A program made the position numbers and the translations under genes. A stretch of 5,014 bases of DNA, from NCBI GenBank assembly GCA_937876385.1, contig CALFHQ010000022.1, positions 1-5,014 on the forward strand, read 5' to 3'. Each line of letters opens with the position of its first letter. Position 1 is the stretch's first letter. The notes under the pieces were generated by a model. It ran no database searches. It saw nothing but the letters and a program-made list of their open reading frames with translations, and was not told the origin of the DNA. Shown here in pieces: positions 1 to 5,014 of the stretch. This DNA is from an uncultured Pseudomonadota bacterium (GTDB lineage: Bacteria > Myxococcota_A > UBA9042 > CAIXZC01).

Positions 1-488
1 AAGAGGTTGCTGCCTGGCTTGAGCGAGCGGCCTTTGTGGCGGAGCACTTTCCCGAGCGTCGGTTGCCCGACTTTTCGCAGGAAGACATCGAAGTGGCCTT
101 GCTGGAGATTTGCGATGGAGCCCATTCTTACAACCAGATTCGCAAGCGGCCCTGCTTGCCGGTGTTGCAGAACATGTTGTCTTGGGAGGACCAGGAGCTC
201 GTCCGACGGATGGCTCCAGAACGAATCAAGCTCCCCAGTGGCTATGGAATGAGGATTGTCTACAAGGGGGGAGAGGCTCCCAGGGGACGGGCTCGAATCC
301 AGGACTTCTATGATCTTGCGGAGACTCCAAAAGTTGCCGGGGGCCGGGTACCCGTATTGTTGGAGATTCTGGCACCCAACATGCGGGCGGTGCAGACCAC
401 CGACGACCTACAGGGGTTCTGGGAGCGAACGTATCCTGAGATTCGCAATCAACTGGCCCGGCGATATCCAAAGCATCAGTGGCGCTGA
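1..488 (+). CDS. hrpB: ATP-dependent helicase HrpB, C-terminal part (5' end outside window)
   Basis: The frame is open from the first base of the window (first full codon at base 3) to a TGA at 486-488, giving 161 residues with no start needed inside the window. The GTG at 36 is internal, because the reading is already coding-like before it. The residues match the conserved tail of HrpB, a DEAH-box RNA helicase-like ATPase of roughly 800 residues or more: an LPSG block (residues 77-80) followed by a basic/aromatic strand, then AETPKVAGGRVP (106-117), GFW (138-140) and the closing YPKHQW (155-160). These are typical of the HrpB C-terminal domain that follows the helicase core and helical region. 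The helicase motifs themselves lie upstream and cannot be checked. HrpB's cellular role is poorly defined even in E. coli. The gene is tail-to-tail with the EF-G gene, 6 bases between stops. Identification is by recognition of the C-terminal motifs. Confidence 0.93.
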   Translation, partial: EVAAWLERAAFVAEHFPERRLPDFSQEDIEVALLEICDGAHSYNQIRKRPCLPVLQNMLSWEDQELVRRMAPERIKLPSGYGMRIVYKGGEAPRGRARIQDFYDLAETPKVAGGRVPVLLEILAPNMRAVQTTDDLQGFWERTYPEIRNQLARRYPKHQWR

Positions 489-494
489 CCCTGT

Positions 495-2558
495 TTAGCG
501 GTCCTTGCGAGCCTTGATGATCTCGTCCTGGATGGCAGTGGGAACTTCAGAGTACTGCTTGAACTCCATGGAGAAGTTGGCGCGGCCACTGGACATGGAG
601 CGGAGGGGTGTGGAGTAGCCGAACATCTCGGCTAAGGGGACGATTCCGTTGATCTTCTGGGAACCTTTGCGGAATCGGCGCATGGCGAGAACTTTCCCAC
701 GACGCTGAGCGAGATCTCCCACGATGTCACCGATGTGATCGTCGGGGGTGGCGATTTCGATCTTCATGATGGGTTCCAGGATCCTCGGCCCACCCTTCAG
801 CATGGCTTTCCTGAAAGCTGCCGAAGCAGCGGCTTTGAAGGCCATGTCGGAGGAGTCCACAGCGTGGAAGGTTCCATCGATGAGGGTTGCCTTTACTCCG
901 GTGACAGGGTAGCCGGCGAGAACTCCCTTCTCCATGGCTTCGCGGATGCCTCGCTCAACGGATGGGAAGTACTCTCTGGGAACTGACCCGCCTCGAACCT
1001 TCTCTTCGAAGAGGTAGTCTCCCTCAGGGTAGGGCTCGAATTGGATGATGACGTGGGCGAACTGTCCGTGTCCACCGGTCTGTTTCTGGTGCTTGTGGTT
1101 AATCTCCACAGCGTGTCCCATGGCTTCTCGATAGGATACCGAGGGACGTCCCACTTCGCACTCTACGTTGAATTCGGTTCGCAGTCGGTCAACGATGACC
1201 TCGAGGTGCAACTCCCCCATGCCGCCGATGATGAAGTCCGAAGTCTCGGAGTCGTGGTCGACGGTGAAGGAGGGGTCTTCCAGGCCGAGTCTCTGAAGGG
1301 CTCTCGCCAGGCGTTCCTGTTCCTTCTGGCTCTTGCCCATGACTCGAGTGCTGATGACCGTCTTCGGGACCACGATGGTTTCCAGAAGGAGGGGGGCGTC
1401 CACTGCGCACAGGGTGTTTCCGGTGGTGGTCTTCTTCATTCCTACCAGGGCCACGATTTCTCCGGCTTCAGCCGAGGACATCTCCTCTCTCTCCTTGGCA
1501 CGGATTCGCATGATACGACCCACCCGCTCTTTGATGTCGAGGGTGGTGTTCAAGATGGTGTCCCCGCTGTGCACGGTTCCACTGTATATTCGAACGAAGG
1601 TCTGTTGACCGACGTAGGGGTCGTGAATGATCTTGAAGGCCAGGGCAGCGAAGGGCTCGGCGGCGGAAGGGAGTCGGGAGTGGGTCTTGGTGGGATCTTC
1701 GAGATCCGTTCCAACCACGGCGCCGGCGTCGATGGGGCTGGGGAGGTAATCGACGATGGCGTCCAGGAGGAGCTGCACGCCGCTGTTCTTGTAGGCAGCT
1801 CCGGCCAGCACCGGGACGATGAGCATGCGACTCACGGCGCTACGCAGAGAGGGGCGCATCTCGTCGGCGGAGATGGTTCGGCCTTCCAAGTATCGGCTCA
1901 TCAATTCGTCATCGAATTCGGAGAGGGCTTCCAGGAGGACGATGCGTTTCTCGTCCACGAACTCTTGCAAGTCAGCAGGAATGGGGATTTCTTCTCGGTC
2001 AAATCCGTCGTACTTGAAGGCGATCATGTCCACGAGGTCCACAACACCCCAGAAGGTGTCATTTCGCATGATGGGAACCTGAATCGCTACGGCGTTGGCG
2101 TCGAGCATTTCCCGCATCTGGCCAACAGCGCTCCAGAAGTCGGCCCCGGGTCGGTCCATCTTATTCAAGAAGGCGATTCTTGGGACTCGGTGGAGGTCCG
2201 CCTGGGACCAGACGGTCTCCGATTGGGGCTCCACTCCACCCACGGCGCAAAATACAGCGACCATGCCGTCAAGGACTCGAAGGGAGCGCTCGACTTCCAG
2301 TGTGAAGTCGACGTGCCCCGGGGTGTCAATGACGTTGATCCGGTGGTTCTTCCAGTGGCATGTGATGGCTGCCGAAGCGATGGTGATTCCTCGCTCCTGC
2401 TCCTGCTGCATGAAGTCCATGGTGGCCTTGCCATCGTGAACCTCACCAACCTGTCGGGTCAAACCAGTTAGGAACAAAACACGCTCGGTGACCGTGGTCT
2501 TTCCGGCATCGATGTGTGCGGCGATGCCGATATTTCGAACGTCTGATAGGCTCTTCAT
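495..2558 (-). CDS. fusA: Translation elongation factor G (possibly an spd-type or second EF-G)
   Basis: Encodes a 687-residue, full-length EF-G, the cytoplasmic GTPase that moves tRNAs and mRNA through the ribosome after peptide transfer and, in some subfamilies, helps recycle ribosomes. All G motifs are present: AHIDAGKT (14-21, P-loop), RGITI (56-60, switch I), DTPGH (78-82, with catalytic His82), NKMD (132-135) and GAAYKN (253-258, where most EF-Gs have S-A in place of A-A). Domains II to V follow, with GGMGELHLE in domain III, a domain IV tip containing DGTFHAVDSS (His565, the decoding-centre histidine) and a domain V ending PLAEMFGYST...GRANFSMEF. The ATG at 2558 is chosen because GGAGG sits 5 bases before it; the TTG at 2570 would add four residues and has no ribosome site. 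Domain IV reads NHKHQKQTGGHGQ, where canonical EF-G has GKF-RQTGGRGQ, which recalls spd-type EF-Gs. No rpsL, rpsG or tuf is adjacent. EF-G is certain; the subfamily is not. Confidence 0.96.
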   Translation of the reverse strand: MKSLSDVRNIGIAAHIDAGKTTVTERVLFLTGLTRQVGEVHDGKATMDFMQQEQERGITIASAAITCHWKNHRINVIDTPGHVDFTLEVERSLRVLDGMVAVFCAVGGVEPQSETVWSQADLHRVPRIAFLNKMDRPGADFWSAVGQMREMLDANAVAIQVPIMRNDTFWGVVDLVDMIAFKYDGFDREEIPIPADLQEFVDEKRIVLLEALSEFDDELMSRYLEGRTISADEMRPSLRSAVSRMLIVPVLAGAAYKNSGVQLLLDAIVDYLPSPIDAGAVVGTDLEDPTKTHSRLPSAAEPFAALAFKIIHDPYVGQQTFVRIYSGTVHSGDTILNTTLDIKERVGRIMRIRAKEREEMSSAEAGEIVALVGMKKTTTGNTLCAVDAPLLLETIVVPKTVISTRVMGKSQKEQERLARALQRLGLEDPSFTVDHDSETSDFIIGGMGELHLEVIVDRLRTEFNVECEVGRPSVSYREAMGHAVEINHKHQKQTGGHGQFAHVIIQFEPYPEGDYLFEEKVRGGSVPREYFPSVERGIREAMEKGVLAGYPVTGVKATLIDGTFHAVDSSDMAFKAAASAAFRKAMLKGGPRILEPIMKIEIATPDDHIGDIVGDLAQRRGKVLAMRRFRKGSQKINGIVPLAEMFGYSTPLRSMSSGRANFSMEFKQYSEVPTAIQDEIIKARKDR

Positions 2559-2563
2559 GCCAT

Positions 2564-2568
2564 CCTCC
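2564..2568 (-). promoter_or_regulatory. Ribosome binding site of the EF-G gene
   Basis: GGAGG on the minus strand, 5 bases before the ATG at 2558. It decides the start: the alternative in-frame TTG at 2570 overlaps its upstream edge and has only TTGGCCCCTG before it, which is not a Shine-Dalgarno sequence. Confidence 0.85.
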
Positions 2569-2674
2569 AACAGGGGCCAACGGAATCACAACGTGGGGTG
2601 TGAGGCCGGTAAAGTTCGTGGAAGGGTGGACAATTGCCTTGGGAAAGTCAACTGTAAAAGCCACGATAGTAGCT

Positions 2675-2692
2675 GCGCCTTAGTGCTGGCGC
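2675..2692. repeat. Short inverted repeat in the P-loop gene / EF-G gap
   Basis: A perfect GCGCC - 8 bases - GGCGC inverted repeat, about 40 bases past the stop of the P-loop gene and about 115 bases before the EF-G start. In minus-strand RNA it could form a 5 bp GC-only hairpin. No U-run follows, so it is not a standard intrinsic terminator. It may be a Rho-dependent 3' end, part of the EF-G leader, or chance. Confidence 0.35.
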
Positions 2693-2702
2693 CGAAATGC
2701 TG

Positions 2703-2722
2703 TACCTCGTCTGGGCGAGGCA
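2703..2722 (-). terminator. Weak candidate hairpin after the P-loop gene
   Basis: In minus-strand RNA, TGCCTCG - CCCAGA - CGAGGTA can form a 7 bp stem with one G-U pair and a 6-base loop, beginning about 10 bases after the stop codon at 2733-2735. The position suits a 3' end, but the following bases (CAGCATTTCGG) contain only three consecutive T residues. It is at best a non-canonical terminator or an RNA-stabilising 3' stem. Confidence 0.25.
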
Positions 2723-2732
2723 ACGGTCACCT

Positions 2733-3737
2733 TCAGGACTGGAGTTTGGACAGAACGCCCAACGCCCGAGCCATTTCTTCTCGGATAAGCTGCACATCCG
2801 AGGCCTGCCATTCTTCGTTTCGAATGAAGGAGGTCAGGTCATTGCGATTGTCAAATTTGGCCACCGGCATGTTCCAGGTCTTGTAGCTGTAGCGAAGCTC
2901 GCCTTCGTCGTTGATGGTCTGGATGATGCGGCTGGTTTGGACCGTGTATGGGACGTCGGATTGGGAGATAAGATACTCCATGTCGTCGCAGCCGTACTCG
3001 CCCAACATCACCTCCATGGGAACCGAGTGATGCAGAATCGAAGCCTGCTCTCCAGGGATTCCTCGCTCGATGTTCTTTGCCCTGGATTGCTCCGGGGTCA
3101 CCCAGACATAGAGAATGCTGGCTCGGTCGAGGATCTCTTCAGAGAAGACCGAGAAGGCAAACTCGTATCCGTGAGGTGGGGTCAACGGGAACGCGGCTCC
3201 GTTGGGTCCTCCTCTGGCAATCTCGATGAACACCGTTTTGCCGTCGAGGTTAGAAGCTGCTTGCTTGTTTCGCATCTCGAGGTCTTCTCTACACTCATCC
3301 TCCATGGCTTCGGCCATGTCCATTCGGACGATGTAAGGAATCTGCCCCAGCATGGGCTCAAGGCCGGCGTTTGACCGGGCAAAGTCCAGCCGGTCGAAGA
3401 GAAGATTGGCTGCCGACGGGGCGTTGTGGACCCGACCGTTGACCAAGTCGTCGAAGTCTTCGTTCAACATCTCGATGAGTGTTTGCCACTCTCGCCCGTC
3501 GATGAAGGGGCGGTCGGCGCCCTGGTAGAATACGAATGGAAGCCCACGCATGCGCAGTTCGTCGTCGATGCGGTGCATGAAGTGGACGTATGGGTAGTCG
3601 TCCAACTGCACCGTCTCACCGATGTGGAATTCGCTGCGACACTCGTCGGGATTCAGGCTGCGAAGAAACTTGCGAACTTCGCTCTTTCCAGAAGCCGGCA
3701 GGGCCAGCAACAATACTACGTCCAGGGTCTTACTCAT
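2733..3737 (-). CDS. P-loop NTPase / kinase-like protein of unknown function
   Basis: A complete 334-residue protein starting at the ATG at 3737, which has AGGAGG 5 bases upstream. An upstream in-frame ATG at 3794 would add 19 residues but has no ribosome site and would place the probable promoter inside the gene. The N-terminus is a hydrophobic beta strand followed by a Walker A loop, ALPASGKS (12-19), with alanine where the motif normally begins with glycine. Other blocks look conserved-family-like: QLDDYPYVHF (44-53), an aspartate pair plus aromatic patch; FIEIARGGPNG (170-180), a strand with acidic and Arg residues like the second core strand of small-molecule kinases; ILYVWVTPEQSRAKNIER (208-225), a strand followed by a basic helix resembling the LID region of P-loop kinases; and HHSVPMEVMLGEYGCDD (236-252). 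There is no signal peptide or membrane span, so it is probably cytoplasmic. I infer a phosphotransferase or related NTPase; substrate unknown. It does not match a family I can name. Confidence 0.9.
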   Translation of the reverse strand: MSKTLDVVLLLALPASGKSEVRKFLRSLNPDECRSEFHIGETVQLDDYPYVHFMHRIDDELRMRGLPFVFYQGADRPFIDGREWQTLIEMLNEDFDDLVNGRVHNAPSAANLLFDRLDFARSNAGLEPMLGQIPYIVRMDMAEAMEDECREDLEMRNKQAASNLDGKTVFIEIARGGPNGAAFPLTPPHGYEFAFSVFSEEILDRASILYVWVTPEQSRAKNIERGIPGEQASILHHSVPMEVMLGEYGCDDMEYLISQSDVPYTVQTSRIIQTINDEGELRYSYKTWNMPVAKFDNRNDLTSFIRNEEWQASDVQLIREEMARALGVLSKLQS

Positions 3738-3742
3738 CGATA

Positions 3743-3748
3743 CCTCCT
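3743..3748 (-). promoter_or_regulatory. Ribosome binding site of the P-loop protein gene
   Basis: A perfect AGGAGG on the minus strand, 5 bases before the ATG at 3737. It fixes the start there rather than at the more distal in-frame ATG at 3794. Confidence 0.88.
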
Positions 3749-3764
3749 CGAAAATCGGAAAGCC

Positions 3765-3794
3765 ATGATAGCAGCGATGTTCCCAAGGATGCAA
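3765..3794 (-). promoter_or_regulatory. Candidate sigma-70-type promoter for the P-loop gene
   Basis: On the minus strand, TTGCAT (3794-3789, 3 of 6 consensus bases) and TATCAT (3770-3765, 5 of 6) are separated by 18 bases. Transcription would start near 3758, about 20 bases before the ATG, leaving just enough leader for the AGGAGG. The -10 box is good and the -35 box weak. Found by eye; housekeeping consensus in this organism is assumed. Confidence 0.45.
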
Positions 3795-3807
3795 GAGACT
3801 TCACAAC

Positions 3808-3835
3808 CCCCGAATCCGCTTGACTTTTGACGGGG
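3808..3835. repeat. Inverted repeat bracketing the acyl-CoA synthetase -35 box
   Basis: CCCCG (3808-3812) and CGGGG (3831-3835) form an inverted repeat with an 18-base spacer that contains the -35 box at 3820-3825. The half-site centres are 23 bases apart, about two helical turns, so it could be an operator for a dimeric regulator. The arms are short and GC-rich, so chance is a serious alternative. Confidence 0.25.
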
Positions 3836-3848
3836 TGCGTCAGATAGT
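3820..3848 (+). promoter_or_regulatory. Candidate sigma-70-type promoter for the acyl-CoA synthetase gene
   Basis: TTGACT (3820-3825, 5 of 6 consensus bases) and GATAGT (3843-3848, 4 of 6) are separated by an optimal 17 bases. Transcription would start near 3855, giving a leader of about 45 bases before the ATG at 3901. A second TTGAC (3827-3831) follows 7 bases after the first, making a short tandem repeat. It lies back-to-back with the promoter of the P-loop gene, the two -35 boxes being 25 bases apart. Confidence 0.5.
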
Positions 3849-3891
3849 CCAGAGCAACCGAGAGACTCTGTTTTTGCCAATATCGAATGAT

Positions 3892-3895
3892 GAGG
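3892..3895 (+). promoter_or_regulatory. Ribosome binding site of the acyl-CoA synthetase gene
   Basis: GAGG within TGAGGA lies 5 bases before the ATG at 3901. The frame is open further upstream, with possible GTG (3835) and TTG (3820) codons, but those fall inside the predicted promoter, so 3901 is the preferred start. Confidence 0.7.
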
Positions 3896-3900
3896 ACAAC

Positions 3901-5014
3901 ATGGAAGGGACCAGACTGAGCTACGACTATGGGAAGACCGATTACCCCCTGCTGTACAGCACAATTGGTGCACATTTTCAGCACATCGCAACGAAATTCC
4001 CCGACCAGGAGGCCTTTGTGTCCATGCACCAGGGGCTCCGGATGACCTACGGGGAGATGAACAAGAAAGTCGACCTCCTCGCCCGTGGTTTGATGAAGAT
4101 AGGAATCAAGCGAGGGTCAAAAATCGGAATCTGGGCCATCAACCGCTACGAGTGGATTTTGACGCAGTATGCCACCGCCAAAATCGGGGCCGTGCTGGTC
4201 AACGTCAACCCCGCATACCGAACTCACGAACTGAAATACGCTCTGACTCAGTCTGAAACCGAAGCCATCGTCCTCATGGCCGAGTTCAAGACCAGCAAAT
4301 ACAAGGACATGCTCCTGGAGATTTGCCCCAACCTGGCCGACTTCGAGCCGGGGCAACTGGAATGCGAAGCACTCCCTCGCCTGAAGCATGTCATCGTTAT
4401 GGACGAGGTTGTTCCCGGCGCCTGGTCCTTTGACAAGATGTTTGAACTGGGGCAAGAGGTTCCTCAGGAGAAACTGGACAAGGCCCTGGCCTCCCTCGAC
4501 CCGGACGATGACATCAACATCCAGTACACGTCGGGGACAACGGGATTTCCAAAGGGGGTCACCCTCAGCCATTTCAATATCTTGAACAACGGCTATCACG
4601 CTGCCTTGAACATGAACTTCACCGAGAAGGACCGCCTGGTTGTTCCCGTGCCCTACTACCACTGCTTCGGCATGGTGCTGTCCAACCTGGCCTGCATGTC
4701 GGTTGGTGCCTGTACATTGATTCCGGGACCGATCTTCGACCCCGGTCAGGTGCTCAAGACCGTGTCGGAAGAGAAGGCCACCGCGCTCCACGGCGTGCCC
4801 ACGATGTTCATCGCCGAACTCAATCACCCCGACTTCCAGTCCTTTGACCTCTCCACCCTGCGCACCGGCATCATGGCTGGGGCTCCCTGTCCGGTGGACA
4901 CGATGAAGGAAGTGCTCGACAAGATGAACATGACCGAAGTCGCCATCACCTACGGGCAGACCGAGGCCAGCCCCGGAACCAACATGACCCTCATCGATGA
5001 CACCAACGAAAAGC
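3901..5014 (+). CDS. AMP-forming fatty acyl-CoA synthetase, ACSF2-like (3' end outside window)
   Basis: The first 371 codons plus one base of an adenylate-forming enzyme whose family is usually about 540-600 residues. It would activate a medium- or long-chain fatty acid with ATP to an acyl-adenylate and then load it on coenzyme A, feeding beta-oxidation or lipid synthesis. Visible motifs: the core phosphate-binding loop YTSGTTGFPKG (209-219), YYHCFG (252-257), GVPTMF (298-303), AGAPCP (326-331) and YGQTE (351-355), which binds the adenylate. The N-terminal LSYDYG..., the NVNPAYR segment, the ICPNL block and LNHPDF...DLSTLR match the arrangement of human ACSF2 and bacterial FadD-like relatives. 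The C-terminal hinge and catalytic lysine lie beyond the window, so activity cannot be judged. The start has GAGG 5 bases upstream. It is divergent from the P-loop gene. Family is confident; chain-length preference is not, and the fadD symbol is avoided because that name covers several subfamilies. Confidence 0.94.
   Translation, partial: MEGTRLSYDYGKTDYPLLYSTIGAHFQHIATKFPDQEAFVSMHQGLRMTYGEMNKKVDLLARGLMKIGIKRGSKIGIWAINRYEWILTQYATAKIGAVLVNVNPAYRTHELKYALTQSETEAIVLMAEFKTSKYKDMLLEICPNLADFEPGQLECEALPRLKHVIVMDEVVPGAWSFDKMFELGQEVPQEKLDKALASLDPDDDINIQYTSGTTGFPKGVTLSHFNILNNGYHAALNMNFTEKDRLVVPVPYYHCFGMVLSNLACMSVGACTLIPGPIFDPGQVLKTVSEEKATALHGVPTMFIAELNHPDFQSFDLSTLRTGIMAGAPCPVDTMKEVLDKMNMTEVAITYGQTEASPGTNMTLIDDTNEK

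Noticed and set aside
36..488. A separate small 150-residue gene starting at the GTG at 36.
   Set aside because: The same frame is open to the window edge, and the product is the C-terminal domain of the large HrpB helicase, so the GTG is an internal valine codon.
1041..2471. A 476-codon open frame on the plus strand, antisense to the EF-G gene.
   Set aside because: It is in exact codon register with the EF-G gene, so it stays open only because EF-G avoids TTA, CTA and TCA codons. The translation is low-complexity in Gly, Val, His and Asp with no recognisable domain, while the opposite strand is an unmistakable EF-G.
2559..2570. TTG at 2570 as the EF-G start, giving 691 residues.
   Set aside because: The GGAGG that serves the ATG at 2558 would lie inside the coding sequence, and nothing like a ribosome site precedes the TTG. 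EF-G proteins normally begin close to the MKSLSDVRNIGI position.
3426..3830. A 134-codon plus-strand open frame overlapping the start of the P-loop gene and the divergent control region.
   Set aside because: In codon register antisense to the P-loop gene, with no ribosome site or recognisable protein family; it runs through the predicted promoters.
3730..4029. A 99-codon minus-strand open frame spanning the divergent region and the acyl-CoA synthetase start.
   Set aside because: It overlaps two well-supported genes and both predicted promoters, and the product resembles no known protein.
4117..4827. A 236-codon open frame on the minus strand inside the acyl-CoA synthetase gene.
   Set aside because: Also in exact codon register with the sense gene and explained by the same codon bias. 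The sense strand carries all the expected adenylation motifs.

Overview
The window looks like ordinary bacterial chromosome with moderately high GC (not counted exactly). Four protein genes fill nearly all of it, and there are no RNA genes, insertion sequences, CRISPR arrays or phage genes that I can see. Taxonomy is a guess. An HrpB-type helicase, an EF-G with features recalling the spirochaete/planctomycete/deltaproteobacterial (spd) branch, and an ACSF2-like acyl-CoA synthetase fit a lineage of the former Deltaproteobacteria (for example Myxococcota-like) better than an enteric bacterium, but a 5 kb window cannot settle this.

Layout, left to right. (1) The 3' end of hrpB, an ATP-dependent helicase, on the plus strand; its start lies outside the window. 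(2) A complete elongation factor G gene on the minus strand, convergent with hrpB, with only 6 bases between the two stop codons. (3) A 174-base gap with two short inverted repeats and no convincing promoter. (4) A complete minus-strand gene for a 334-residue P-loop protein of the nucleotide-kinase type that I cannot assign to a named family. (5) A 163-base divergent control region with plausible sigma-70-type promoters facing both ways. (6) The first 371 codons of an AMP-forming medium/long-chain acyl-CoA synthetase on the plus strand, cut by the window end.

The genes do not form an obvious pathway. The EF-G gene lies outside the usual str operon (no rpsL, rpsG or tuf beside it), so it may be a second or specialised EF-G. 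The P-loop gene and EF-G gene run in the same direction and could be co-transcribed, but the gap between them makes this uncertain. I found no clear new multi-gene system; the best candidate for something undescribed is the P-loop protein.
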